A DNA stretch of 60,000 bases from Cristatella mucedo (lineage: Eukaryota > Bryozoa > Phylactolaemata > Cristatellidae), in the NCBI GenBank assembly GCA_009760855.2, contig WPIO01000020.1, forward strand, positions 4,601,501 through 4,661,500. The letters are read 5' to 3'. Position 1 is the stretch's first letter; each line of letters begins with the position of its first letter. A model generated the notes under the pieces. It ran no database searches. It saw nothing but the letters and a program-made list of their open reading frames with translations, and had not been told where the DNA came from. Below, one piece after another: positions 42,409-54,490 of this stretch. Position numbers and translations under genes: made by a program.

Positions 42409-44149
42409 TCCTTTGAGTGGTACACGCTTCGGCTTCTATAGTACTCGAAGGATGCTTGACTGAGGGGTGCTTCGCTAAAAGAAAACAATCCCTCCCTCTA
42501 CCTCCTCGCTAGAGGCGGGCCGCGATAAACTTTACTACAAAGCCTCAAATCCCGAGCTGGGGCCATGTGCACACACTCACAAACACAAAATTGGAGAGAC
42601 CGGCGCCATGCGGTCGTATGAGGCAGGGTCCGCCGAATTCTCCTCCTGAACTCATTTACCATCCGTGTACCTTGCTTTCCGCTTGGGTTTGAAAGATCGA
42701 GTGAGTGCCTTACCTCCCCTTTCATTCCTCGTGGCCAGAAATCTCATGCAATTCCACTCTTCGGCTTCAGAAGAGAGAGGATCTTTATTCAAACTTAAAT
42801 TAAAACTGTGCCACGACTGCAAGCATGGTGCACTTCTACTTGAACTTTTTCCCCGTACTCAAGAGGATTCACTTAAATGCTAATAAATCACGTTATCGAA
42901 GAACATCACATTTCTTTCGATGCCGCGCCCGTATAGCGAGGCAAATGCGAGACAGTTGTTGTACCTCCAAGTTGACAACTTTTAGACATCGACGTGCTGC
43001 GCAGGTAATTTTTAAAAAGATTTGTAGTCTTTTTTACCGTATATTCACAGTTTCAAAATAATATTATTATTAACATCTACAGAGTATACAAAAACGCATT
43101 TGAATCAAAGTGGATAGTCGAGATGTCACACTTGATGGCTGTTTCCCATAACTTGTTCCATTGATTGTCGCAACACATGAAACCATCTAAATTACCTGCA
43201 ATCGTAGTTATTGCTATTAAAAAGTAGTACATTGTGAGGCGTAGACAACTTCCTTGCCAATGAATCGCTTAACTAACGAAGCGGGAGTAGTCATATCGAG
43301 CACAACGATAAAGCGACTGGAAGAGTTGACTTAGCATCAGTCAGGACATATTTTTATGGCATACTAGACCGACAGGGTCTTCGAAGCCGGTCAACTGCTA
43401 AGTTAGCGTGATAAGCACTGACCTGTTTCAAAAAAGCTGATTTATTGCGTCTTACTAGGGTAAACATTTGGCTGAGATTAACAAGATGCAAGATCGTAGC
43501 TGGCGATGATCTTGACGGTTCTCAGTCGATACTTCCAGACTTTTGAAGTGTAAGAGTTAAAGGCTCGACACACAAGTTTTAAAATTAGTGCAAGTAATTG
43601 CAATATTACTTAATGATGAGCAATGGTTGGTAAGAGAGCACCCCGAGGAATGGAGTAGCTCGGAGACTATAGGGTAGCCATTATTTCCGTGTTGATGAAC
43701 TGAATACCCGGAAGCAATAGGAAATCTCGGCCAATTTTTTTTTATCTTAGCACATATTAGATAAAATAGAGTGGAGCCGAAAAATGGCATGCCCGTTTCT
43801 CAACCAGGCTTCTCAGCCAGGCGCCACGTGCTTCCTGGTGTGAAACAGGTGGTGGTAAAAGTCACTGGCTCCTTCCTCTTACGAATGGGGTAAAGGGAAG
43901 TGCTTACCTACCCGGCTCACGAGTCCGTCGCTAGATAGGGTGGGCTTATAAGAATGAAGCCAAATTTAAGGCAGAGAACGATCTGAGAAATTGATTGGAT
44001 ACTTTCGGGACAGTAGGGAGATGTCAGAGCTCAGACAGAAGTGGTAGCAATGTGACTTAGTTGCCTGCTATCCATTAACGATAGGCAAAATGGACTATGG
44101 AATTGTACCAAAGCCTCTCGCAATATAAATATAAAAACATACTGCATTT
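42409..44149. other. Unassigned sequence
   Basis: No gene or repeat family recognised. Short frames (60-78 codons) at 42,498-43,061 and 43,557-43,790 have no domain signature. Confidence 0.45.
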
Positions 44150-44275
44150 GTTGAGCACCATAATGGAATTAAATCTTTATTCAAGGGCTTTACCTATGCC
44201 GTGGGGCTCAAGTCCTCTATATAAGCCAGACCTTGTCCAGGGCGAGCACCTTAACCACTGTGCCAAACCGATGCA
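44150..44275 (-). mobile_element. SINE-1 copy, diverged
   Basis: The reverse complement has head TTGGCACAGTGGTTAAGGTG, CTCGCCCTGGACAAGGTCTG, CTTGAGCCCCACGGCATAGG, TAAAGCCCTTGAATAAAGAT. The LINE-like tail is eroded. Confidence 0.7.
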
Positions 44276-44399
44276 ATCTCGATACTTATATCGTCGACAA
44301 GCCAGCTGTTTGAAGTTTCAAGTCTCATTTTACGTAAAGTTTTACTGCCAGCATACATACCTTTCACCCCATTGTGGGTGTTTAAATTGCTTCGGGTAA

Positions 44400-45450
44400 T
44401 TTTTAGCAATCGACGGCAAAGGCCCAGCAAAATACGGCCATCCACTATGATCCGTTTCGTAACATTGGGCCAAGCTGCCACTTCTCTCGAACATTAAAGC
44501 GCCGTGTATTAAAATTCACATTGCTTCAACCAATTGCACATGTAAAATCGCAAATATGAACAATAGTTGATAGGAATTTTCCAAGCAGATACTAAAATCT
44601 GTACTAAATTTACTACAAATTGGCTGTGAGAAGCGCCTATTGTTGTCGTACTAGGTATTTTTAACGCCGTGGTTTAGTCCGTGCAATAGTTAGCAATCTA
44701 CGGCAGTAGCTCGGCACATACATAATCTTCTATGATCTGTCCTAAATCGCGAGAGGGTGGTTTGCCCCAGCTCCTAGTTTTCTAATAAAAGACGCAGGTG
44801 ACTTTTGAAAGAGTCTTGTCTATTATGTTATGTAGATTGATGCTTCCTGTTGAAGGTTTGAGAACGATCTGCAGCGGATTTGTGTGGATTGCGGCACCAG
44901 ACCCGGTCATTTAGATAAAAAAATGCATTGGCAGAGTGTGCTATGGAGTAATGACCGGAAATTATGTGGCTGTGCACATTAGAAAGTTCTCTTTGACGTA
45001 AAATAAGAACTGGAGGAAAATTATTACAATACTAAAAAATTATTTCTTACTCACAGAATGCAGTGGATTGTGGTAGTGGAAAGGGCCACTAAAGTATATT
45101 TCTTCATGACTAGGCTTGAGCCTAATGGAGCGAATGTCTGTAGGCAAACTTAAAATATAACTTAAGTTTGATGCAAAAACTTAAGTGGATCGTAGCATTA
45201 GATTTGAGGTGGCCTATAGTGTTTTGCAGTGGATTAAGGTGAACCTTGGTGGATTGTGGTACTGCCTTTGCAGCCCATTTAGATGAGCTTGCAAGAGTGC
45301 TATAGTATGGAAATTAGTAAGTCCATACAAACGACGGTGCACTATTCGATCCCAATTTGACATTGGCTCACCAAATTTCAGGTTAATTGTTTATCTTAAT
45401 TACAGTGATTTTTTTTATAGATTGTGGTAATTCGTTGAACCCAATAGCTG
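44400..45450. repeat. Second locus of the ~180-bp satellite, with orientation switch
   Basis: Two plus-oriented units are recognisable near 44,405-44,460 (AGCAATCGACGGCAAAGGCC) and 44,690-44,745 (AGCAATCTACGGCAGTAGCT). Reverse-oriented units follow near 44,880 (GGATTTGTGTGGATTGCGGC), 45,063 (AGTGGATTGTGGTAGTGG), 45,250 (GGTGGATTGTGGTACTGCC) and 45,420 (GATTGTGGTAATTCG). Spacing in the reversed part is about 170-185 bases. Confidence 0.6.
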
Positions 45451-46699
45451 GTATGTAAATGAAAGCTAAAATCGTGTTTCGAAATTACAAGGACCCCAGG
45501 GATAATTTATGCAGCTAAGCTAGGTTATCTATGACCAAACCTTGACATACTCATCACTTCAAGCACTCCCCAGATGATCAATTACCAGTTACATCTAGAA
45601 GTAGGAGTTGAGCTCATTGCCAATTTAACATTCACCAGTGATACTTATACAAATGAGGGTGTACTTCTAACGTGTCTGGTTGTCGATCGTGTCAAATGCT
45701 GGTGGTACACTTTGAAGTACCAGCAGCGAGACCGGAACGTGGTTAGCATTTTCTAGACGGTCACAATACATTGGTTGCAGAGCAAGTTTTGACGCTTGAA
45801 GGGTGAGCTCCAAGTCCCGATATTAGTTTAATAGCAAGATTTTTCATGACATTTCTAGCTTTGTAATTATCAGTCAGAACATTTCTGTTTTTAGAGATAA
45901 GTCAAATTTATTGTAAAAGGTAGGCACGCTTAAAGTAATTTTACGTTGGGCAGCGACAATTCTATGCCCTGCATATGTGAAACTGTTAATATAGAACTTT
46001 TACAATAATGAAGGTCGAATAAGGTTGAGGATTATCTTTGAGAAGCAGAGTAGGAGGGCGAGGTCTTAGAATCAAGTATCGACTGCAATGAGTCACTGGA
46101 GTCCCTAGTTCATTTGATTTGACAGAAGTAAAAGTTTAAGGTATTTTCTCTGAACATCACCTTTCAGATAATTAAAACTTTGTAATAGGTTTGAAAGGTT
46201 AAATGAGTTTAAAAAACCTTTTAGAAATCCGATATTAGTGGTCGGGTTGTAAGCGTTTCACCGTATAATTTGGACCTATATTTAACTAAGATGAACCGAT
46301 GAAACCTTCAGAATTATTTAAATTTTTAGAATGTGTCTCTAAGTTTATAATTTCAGACGGCATTATCTTATTAACATCTAGCATTTATTGCTCTTTAAAG
46401 TTAATTGTAAACAAAAGCTCGCTTTCATGTGGATTGGAGCTGGGGGAGTGGGGGCCCAAGGTGTGAACTCAAGATCAGAGCTCATTCGAATCACGGTGCA
46501 TAGTGAATCCAGGAGCAAAGGTTGCTGCTCCAGTGCAACTTCAGCTCCTCAGATGTCATTTTGACAGATCAGCTGTGTATCGCCTATGTTCATTGGTCGC
46601 AATAGTGGGAGCTCTCCTCCATGAATGGTAATTATAGGTGATCGGTCTTTCTTGCTTAGAGAAAATCTTGCAGAGACTCGATCACGACAAAGATGATGT
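45451..46699. other. Unassigned AT-rich sequence
   Basis: No gene, splice-flanked exon or repeat family identified by eye. Confidence 0.45.
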
Positions 46700-47264
46700 G
46701 GGTGTTAGGACGGAGAGTTATGTTTAGGGCACTCAAAGCCTGAGCGGATTTTGGTACGCATTCGGTAGCCAACAGACTTCATCTCATGTAACAAAGAGGA
46801 AGTGGGAAGCATAGCAGAGTAAGGAGAGCAGTTGAGGTAGTGAGTAGCTTAGAAGTAGCAACTCAGGACCGCTGGAAATGATGTGCTACAGTCGGCAGCA
46901 GGAGAGTAGTTGTCGTTGCGTAAGAATCGCGCAAGCGAGTTCCACAGTATAGAACCTAAAGAGCTCAAGCATTTGTCACCAATGGTCCAAAAGCCGAGGA
47001 ATGGAACGGCTAATTTATCGACCATACAAAACCTGAGAGCACGAGGAGGCTGAAGCTGGTGCAGCAGGACAGCTGTGTAAGGAGGAGCCTTTCCCGGACC
47101 TTATGGCTTAGCATAAGAAGTTTGCTCTTAATCCGTTGATCAACCGGCATCTATCCTAGCTCTTTTAGCAAATGCGACAGTCAAACTTCTGGGATTTGAA
47201 AACTAGATTTGCTGTCATATACACAGCCTGTGCAGTGGATGAGATGCCTTTCTCGGTAGCCCAG

Positions 47265-47608
47265 TGTTATGTTACTGTGTCTCCGGCTGCAAAAGCGCTG
47301 GTGGAGTCTCACGGAGACACAAAGACACGAGCGGGCGAACGTGATCAGTGAACAAGACTCTCTCTTTATTCCTCCAGCGGGTACATATATAAGCTAGGGG
47401 CTGACTCACCACAGATAATGGAGTGCGTCGGTGGTGAGCCACCGCTGTGGGCCACAAGCCCACATCAAAGGCCGCACCGAACCAACCGCCCGCACACCCG
47501 CCCACATCAAAGGCTGAACCGAGCCAACCGCCCACCCCCCCCCCCCCCCCCCCGCAGAGAGCGGGGCACCGCACACCAGTGGCCGAGAAGCAACAGGGAC
47601 CCACAACA
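47265..47608 (-). mobile_element. Solo LTR inserted in LINE-B
   Basis: In LTR orientation it starts TGTTGTGGGTCCCTG and ends CACAGTAACATAACA. CCAG flanks it on both sides (47,261-47,264 and 47,609-47,612), a likely 4-bp target duplication. It contains a TATA-like CTTATATATG and downstream an AATAAA (GGAGGAATAAAGAG), giving promoter and poly(A) signals in order. Compared with the 20.25-kb copy it carries an internal duplication of a 45-60 base GC-rich module and a run of 19 C. No internal domain remains. Confidence 0.85.
47535..47553. repeat. Poly-C tract within solo LTR
   Basis: About 19 consecutive C residues, absent from the related LTR at 20.25 kb. The length is likely unstable. Confidence 0.9.
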
Positions 47609-48237
47609 CCAGGCAAAAGGGAATAACAGTAATCAAGCCGAGACAGAACTAAGAAGCTAATTAAATTTTTTCAAGCCACTCTGATAGACAGCTACTAATC
47701 TTAGATTGGGATCGAACGTGATGGCTAACTGTAGAAGCAATCTCCTGAATGGTTTTAAATTTTAGGCAGCTATCGAAAACGGCAGAACAATTTCGAGCAA
47801 ATAGTGATTGTCGCACGACAGCCTCGCGTATTAGAAAAGCGGAGCTATTTGACCCAGCCACACGCTTAGGGTGTCCCGTGGACAGCAGTTGATTTTTATT
47901 GTCGTTTAGTTTCAAGAAGTTTTCCGACATCCCTGATCAAATGTCGGCGAGGCAAGCGGTCAATTTATCAGTAGCTGTATGGAACTCTGAAGGTGGTTTG
48001 AATGACAAATACAGCTGAGTATCGTCAGCATAAAAGTGATATCCTATTCTATGGGCCTTAATCACCACTCCCAGAGATGGAGTATAAAGGAGAACAGCAA
48101 GGGAGCAATGAAGGACCCTTGAGAGACTCAACAAGTGACCGGCCTCATGGGTGAGACCTGACCCCCTATGCGACACGGATTGAACGTGATCGGACAAGTA
48201 CGATTTAAACCATGCAAGTGCCTCATCTGTAAGACCA

Positions 48238-48640
48238 ATAATAATAACAATAATAATAACAATAATGCACTTTATAAAGCGCCCTCGGATAACCCAATCT
48301 CTTTCTAGGCACTTTATATTTGCTGCAAAGGGAAATGCAATTAAATGGTGAGTAATATCATGCTTGATCAACAACATGAATAACATGGTTAGGGGTGGCA
48401 TGCACAGGGTCAGCATGCAAATGTGGTTAGTGGCAGCATGCACAGTGTCAGCACGCATAAGCACATGAAGAACGAATCAGAGGGACCTACAAAATACTGA
48501 CATAAATAGGTGTGTTTTTAAGTTCATTTTAAATGTGGTCAAGTCAGGGTGATGTTCTGACGCAAGTCGGGAGGGAGTTCCAGGCTTTGGGAGCATACGA
48601 ACTAAATGCACGGTCTCCAAAGGATTTAAGACGATACTTT
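48238..48640 (-). mobile_element. LINE-A 3' end inserted in LINE-B
   Basis: The plus strand reads (ATA)n, GCGCCCTCGGATAACCCAAT, CTCTTTCTAGGCACTTTA, TAGTGGCAGCATGCACAGTG, GGACCTACAAAATACTG, then CAGGCTTTGGGAGCATACGA. This is a 400-base 5'-truncated LINE-A in reverse orientation. Confidence 0.85.
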
Positions 48641-49064
48641 TAGCGGGTATCGTCTTCTGCAGCAATGAGAGAGATAGAATGCCAACTTGATCACGTTTGC
48701 CGATTGCAAGTACTTTATCACTTTGCTCGCACCCTGATATTGAAAGCAAATGCCTGCGACCTTTTCAGTAGTGCTTTTACCAACGAGTACCGTGCGGAAT
48801 CATGTTTAGGTCACTCCGTTGGTAGCTAAATACATTTAAATGTTGTTTCCGGCTCTGTAACCAGCACATGTGTCTTCCAGACTTGTACACTCTTGTGCAT
48901 GGCTCAAACCATCTTCCATCATCCTCCAAAGAGTTGCAAGTTGGTCAGCTGAGCTACCGATATATTGTTGCGGCTGGAAGGTACTGGGCAGGCGACCGGT
49001 CTCCCTAGCTTCTTTCCTCAGTTTGATGATTCTTCAATATGGAGGCATTCACACGGCTATCCAC
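48641..49064. other. Unassigned sequence
   Basis: No feature recognised between two LINE-A 3' ends. Confidence 0.4.
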
Positions 49065-49440
49065 GAATGATAACAATAATAATAATTCACTTGATAAAGC
49101 GCCCTCAAAGAACTTAATCTCTCTCTAGGCGCTTTACATTTGCTGTAAAGTGAAATGCAATTGAATGGTAAGTAAAATCATGCTTGAAAAACAAACGAAA
49201 TGAATAATATGGTTAGGGGTAACATGCACAGGGTCAGCATGCAAATGTGGTTAGTGGCAGCATGCACAGTGTCAGCACGCATAGGGACATGAAGGACGAA
49301 TCACAGGGACCCACTAAATGCTGTCCTAAATAGGTGTGTTTTTAGGCTCCTTTTAAATGTGGTCAGGTCAGGGGATGTTCTGACGCAGGTCGGGAGGGAG
49401 TTCCAGGCTTGGGAGCACGAATTAGTAGTTTGTAAGCATT
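49065..49440 (-). mobile_element. LINE-A 3' end
   Basis: (AAT)n, GATAAAGCGCCCTCAAAGAA, CTTTACATTTGCTGTAAAG, GCATGCAAATGTGGTTAGTG and GTTCCAGGCTTGGGAGCACG reproduce the LINE-A end with few changes, making it one of the younger insertions. Confidence 0.85.
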
Positions 49441-49449
49441 GTATGGAGA

Positions 49450-50187
49450 CTGTCTGTTGAGAAGACCCGAAATGGATTGATAAGACGGTAAACAACTTAC
49501 TGGCCAGTGCTGAAAGGTCTGACTCCCCAGATACTAACGGCTCAGCCAACAAGTTTTCAGCATTCTTTACTAAAACCAGTGTGCACATTCGTGCGTCTAT
49601 AAAGCCCCTCCAACTGAGGCAATAACACAATCACAACCTCTTAACTTCCTTAAAAGATACTCAGAGGTTTATCCATACGATGAGGCTATCTAAATAAAGT
49701 CTGATAAAAAGAGCTGGCCTCCTGAAGATATTATACCATAATCTCTGTGGTTTTCACTGGAAGACCAGCTCAGGCCTGCATAACCAAGATTTTGAATGCT
49801 TTTTTGGAAAAAAGGGTCGTACTCACTCACTTCAAATCACCTGTCGTTAGAGACATACTGAAAAAGCCGGCATGAGATAGAGGGCCTTGCAAACTATCAC
49901 CCAGTTTCCCTTTTCCTTTTTTGTAAAATATCCTTGGAAAATTTTCGCTAAGTGGCAAATATCACACATTGAAAAAACAAAATGTGCAAAAACCTTTAAT
50001 CTGGTTCAAGAGGCAGCACTCCACTGACAGTGCCTTCCTCTGTCTTAACGATGACATTGTATGCAGTAACGATGACGGGAATGTCACTACCCTAGCGCTG
50101 CTACGTCTATCAGCTGCCTTTGAAACCATTAGTAACGATGCCCTACTTGAACGATTGAGAACAACGATCGGAACAACGACCGGCTAG
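49450..50187 (+). mobile_element. LINE-A-related RT fragment
   Basis: The same subfamily as the 7.5-9.2 kb copy: AACTTACTGGCCAGTGCTGA, AAGGTCTGACTCCCCAGATA and TGTGCACATTCGTGCGTCTA align with 8,230-8,330. A later frame reads RQHSTDSAFLCLNDDIV, LALLRLSAAFETISNDALLE (RT start, 49,969-50,187). Broken by stops. The younger LINE-A at 50,190 follows directly. Confidence 0.7.
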
Positions 50188-50189
50188 TC

Positions 50190-51765
50190 TCCGTTCTACT
50201 ATTCCTATTAAAGACACTGGAACGGGTCGTGGCGGACCAGCTGAACTCATACATCGAAACCTCACACCTTGCTAGTAAGTTCCAGTCTAGCTTTAGACCT
50301 AATCACTCCACAGAGTCAGCATTGCTTAGGGGATATAACAACCTACTTAGGAATGCAGACATGGGGAAAGTGTCACTGCTTGTTTTGCTCGATCTTTCGG
50401 CAGCTTTTGATACCATCGATCACATAGTTCTTCTAGAGCGCCTCTCATCTCGCCTGGGCATCACTGGCACTGCTCTGCAATTGTTCAGGTCCTATCTCAG
50501 TGAGAGACTCCAGAGTATTGACGTGAATGGACAAAGATCATATGAGGTACCTCTGAAATATGGGGTACCTCAGGGCTCCGTGCTAGGTTCGGTTCTTTTC
50601 ACGGTTTATACTCTCCCTCTTGCTGATGTGATTGCCAAGCACAATCTAGGCTTTCACTTCTATGCGGATGACACTCAGTTGTACCTCTGCTTTGATCCCT
50701 CCCAGCCTTCGAGCACCTCAAATTTTCTCAACTCACTTGCTGCATGTAGTGATGACATCCGCACATGCATGGCAGCAAATTTTCTAAAACTAAACGATGA
50801 TAAGACTTACTTACTAGTTATGGGCAAACCGAGTGTGATTCACAAATTGGAAAGGCTGACGCTCAAAATTGGCTCTGCCAGCATATTTCTTGCTGAATCG
50901 GCTCGAAATCTAGGTGTCACGTTCCAAAGCGACATCTCGTCAGACGACCACATCAGCTTCACAGTCAAATCTGCCTATTTTCAGCTTCATAACATTGCTA
51001 AAATTCGGGCTTGTTTAGATAAGGGTACAACGTCCAAGTTGGTCCATGCATTCGTGACATCCCGTCTCGACTTCTGCAACTCACTGCTCGCTGGCCTACC
51101 AGCATGTGCGATAAGGCGACGGCAGCTGGTGCAAAACTCTGCAGCTAGGCTTGTCTGTCGTGAGCATCGCAGTTGCCACATTACACCACTTCTCGCCGAC
51201 CTGCACTGGCTACGAGTCAAGCGACGAATTGACTTGAAAGTTTTGTCGCTTACTTTTAGGTCACTTCATTCTTTGGCTCCAGCCTATCTCTCAGGTCTAC
51301 TCCCCCACCAGGCCAAGCATCGTACCGCCCGATTTTCGGAATCCAACAGTCTTCCAATACCTTGTACAAACCTCAAATTATTTGGAGATAGTACATTTAG
51401 TTCGTTTGCTCCCAAAGCCAGGAACTCACTCTCGACTTGCAAATCATGACATCCCCTGACTTGACCACATTTAAAATTAGCTTAAAAACACACCTATTTA
51501 AGACAGCATTTAATGGGTCTCTGTGATTCGTCCTTGATGTGCTTATGCGTGCTGACACTGTGCATGCTGCCACTAACCAAATTTGCATGATGACCCTGTG
51601 CATGTCACCCCTAACCATGTTATTCATTTTGTTTGTTTATCAAGCATGATATAACTCACCATTCTATTGTTATTTCCTTTGCAGCAAATATAAAGCGCCT
51701 AGAGAGAGATTGAGTTCTCTGAGGGCGCTTTATCAAGTGCATGACTATTCTTATTATTATGAACA
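50190..51765 (+). mobile_element. LINE-A, best-preserved copy (5'-truncated)
   Basis: It starts in the RT fingers (an eroded SVSLLPFLSKTLERVVADQL just before 50,229), carries a 406-codon open frame and then the full 3' UTR (GTGCTTATGCGTGCTGACAC, TTTGCAGCAAATATAAAGCG, GAGATTGAGTTCTCTGAGGG, CGCTTTATCAAGTGCATGAC) with a short (ATT)-rich end near 51,765. It is the reference copy for the family in this window. Typical LINE 5' truncation explains the lack of endonuclease. Confidence 0.92.
50229..51449 (+). CDS. LINE-A reverse transcriptase, open but 5'-truncated
   Basis: This 406-residue frame is the longest coding-like sequence in the window. RT motifs with residue positions: fingers HSTESALL (26-33), motif A LLDLSAAFDTIDH (53-65, Asp 55), [16 protein letters not shown] (87-102), motif B YGVPQGSVLG (111-120), motif [10 protein letters not shown] (144-152, Asp 147 and 148), then FLKLNDDKTYLLVMGKPS, RNLGVTFQSDIS, SRLDFCNSLLAGLP and an HITPLLADLHWLRVKRRIDL connection region. 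L2-clade proteins usually end just past a PKAWNSLP-type motif; here it reads PKARNSLSTCKS and stops, suggesting a late frameshift. The N-terminal endonuclease is absent. The product would copy LINE RNA by target-primed reverse transcription, but this copy cannot do so alone. Confidence 0.9.
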   Translation: MADQLNSYIETSHLASKFQSSFRPNHSTESALLRGYNNLLRNADMGKVSLLVLLDLSAAFDTIDHIVLLERLSSRLGITGTALQLFRSYLSERLQSIDVNGQRSYEVPLKYGVPQGSVLGSVLFTVYTLPLADVIAKHNLGFHFYADDTQLYLCFDPSQPSSTSNFLNSLAACSDDIRTCMAANFLKLNDDKTYLLVMGKPSVIHKLERLTLKIGSASIFLAESARNLGVTFQSDISSDDHISFTVKSAYFQLHNIAKIRACLDKGTTSKLVHAFVTSRLDFCNSLLAGLPACAIRRRQLVQNSAARLVCREHRSCHITPLLADLHWLRVKRRIDLKVLSLTFRSLHSLAPAYLSGLLPHQAKHRTARFSESNSLPIPCTNLKLFGDSTFSSFAPKARNSLSTCKS

Positions 51766-53659
51766 GTTTTGCACTAACTCTAAACGCTTGAATGCGTATC
51801 CGGAAGACCTGCAAGTACAGAGTGACAGTAGCAGAGAAGGGATACAACCAATCCTTGGACCAATTTAGCTATAGTAGCCTATCTAAATTGGCCAGAATTT
51901 TTGCAATGTCAGGTAACTCATTTGGAGGAATTAGATTTTTTATTTATGATGAACACTAAGCTCGCTCTCGACTAGTATGTTTTTTATCATCAGCTGGTTT
52001 ATTTTTGGATTTTGTTGGGAATCAAAGAACGCATTTTCGTAATTCATACTTCGAAGGAGTTAACAGTTTGTCACTCTAGAAAGCAGGGAGGAATTAAAGC
52101 CCACACAAATCTACGTGTCACATGCACGGAAATGAGAGCATATCATATGCTTGGAAATTAAATCGATAAGTGTGAGAAAATAATTTGTAACCAGAAGTGG
52201 ACAAGTCATCGAAAACGGTGGCACGCCGCTTTTGATATGCACATCGGATGGTCATTATGTACAATATGTCGATTCGTTTCGGTAGTCCGCACCCACAACT
52301 TCTGCCTTGGCTCTACAGGACTCTGGTGGCGTGACTGCAAGATCGGAAAGCAAGGCAGCATTCCGCCATTGGAAATCAGAATACAATGCTCCGCAGAAGT
52401 TATGAGGCTGCTGCCTCAAGAGGATCGCCTTCGTTATTACGAAGAGAGCTGGTGGTGGTAATGCTGCTGCTGCCTTGAGAACGCTACATCCTTCTATCTA
52501 CACCGCGTCTGGGACCTGGACAATCCAAATATGTTAGCCCTATTCCACTCTGTCCCCTCGATGTAAGCAAGTTGAAAAATTACGTTATGAGGTGGCGCCT
52601 GGTGGCCCGAATATACTTGCATCCGCACAAGCGTCTATCTCCGTGCTCTGTCAGGATAATTTAAAATTTGAGAGAAGCGTATGTGAAAATCACAGTGAGA
52701 CAAAACTGAGAGCCGAAAGCAACAGCTTTGTCTGAGTTGGTTAGTATGGGGTTACATGCTGGAGGGAGGTCAAGCACCTTCAACAGTTAAAACCGTTCTA
52801 ACCTGTTGAAACTAAGAGCATTCTTAAAATCAAGGCTTTATTGACACTAAGGTACGCCTGATATCGATGACAACGGTCGTCAACCTCGAGGCAGATCCCG
52901 TCAGCCCCACAAAGCACAAGATGCTAGCACAGTAGCCACAGGAGCACAGGTGACCAGTTTAAGTTAGAATCCGCTCATCCTCACAATAGGTTTCATCTAT
53001 TGCTGCTCTCGAAGGGGAAGGTATTTATTCAACTATTAAAGTTGCAGTGCCAAACGTGAGCAGCTGTCACACTGTCTTAGAGTCAACTACTGGTGACCAT
53101 TTTAGGTTGATCAATATTGTTAGCTTTCTTGAAACCCTTGACTATTGGTATTGGATTGCTTGTCTAGCAGCTAAGGATCCTGGTTAGTGTACCACATTGG
53201 TAAGCCTGCTTGGCCTGTTGTGTCAGTAAGATAGTTTTTGACGTAAGATTATTGTAGAACATATGTAAGTTAAGCTGTCAGATTGACATCATAGCTTAGT
53301 ACTAATTACGCTAAGTACGCACACTATTAGCCGATCAGTTCGCACATCAGCGTATTTTTGAGACTTTTATGCATTTGGCATTAATGAGACACTAATTTCT
53401 TAGAACAGGCAGCTCTCAGGGGCTGTGTCAATTGTTTTTGGCATACGACGAAAAAAGGCGTACTACAGTAAGGTAAGCTGCCGGTAATTGCAGCTGCTCA
53501 GCTACCGTAAGGCACGTGCTTGCTTCTAGGGAGGCATCATATTTGCCTCGTTAGCCTTAGTTCAAGGCTCGAACGTTGTCGGGTGTGTGCTAGGATTTGT
53601 GACAATGCATGCTATGCACTACGCAAGTCTTACAAATACTTGTGCAGAACCATATGCAA
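51766..53659. other. Unassigned sequence
   Basis: No gene, splice-flanked exon or repeat recognised. A 74-codon frame at 52,237-52,461 shows no family pattern. Confidence 0.45.
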
Positions 53660-53924
<265 letters not shown>

Positions 53925-54319
53925 CTCTCCCTCTCTCTACATATATATGCCGTTATATTTTTGCACGTACATCGTACGGGTATGCGTACATACCGGCCTT
54001 GAATGAAAAATTGCATGATATAGTGACATATATATTATTCGCAGTGGTTCAGTGGTCAGATTCTTTTCTCCCAATGCAAGTAACTTTTTTACAACGACTT
54101 TAACAGTGAGTCGCGCTGCGAAGCAAAATAAGTAATGCACAACATGAGTTTGTGGTGAAAAATAGCTCTCTATGAAGCTAAAAGAACGGCCAATATAAGT
54201 CTGGAAACTAAACTAGTTACACTTAAAAGGACTAATTAAGTGCTGCTTCATTATACATTTCAGTCTAAAGCTTTTCAAAGTACAAGCTACGTGGCGTTCG
54301 TTTGTTGTCCTTCTGCCTA

Positions 54320-54321
54320 TC

Positions 54322-54378
<57 letters not shown>

Positions 54379-54444
54379 CCTCTCTTTCTCTCTCTATCTC
54401 TTTTACTCTCTATCTCTTTCTCTCTCTATCTATTTTTCACTATA

Positions 54445-54490
<46 letters not shown>

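Larger units (their letters stand above)
46700..48238 (-). mobile_element. LINE-B copy, RT to 3' UTR, split by a solo LTR
   Basis: Minus-strand RT (48,240-47,940) contains LTDEALAWFKSYLSDHVQSV, then [20 protein letters not shown] (active-site YADD intact) and LTACLADI. The next frame (47,930-47,661) has FLKLNDNKNQLLSTGHPKRV, CSAVFDSCLKFK and SKISSCLSEWLEKI. After the LTR insertion, sequence resumes with the C-terminus and 3' UTR (46,725-47,264: GTACGCATTCGGTAGCCAAC on plus). Its 5' part is cut where a LINE-A end inserted at 48,238. Confidence 0.85.

Noticed and set aside
47272-47660. Gly- or Pro-rich frames of 76-114 codons
   Set aside because: They lie within the solo LTR and owe their composition to the poly-C tract and GC module.
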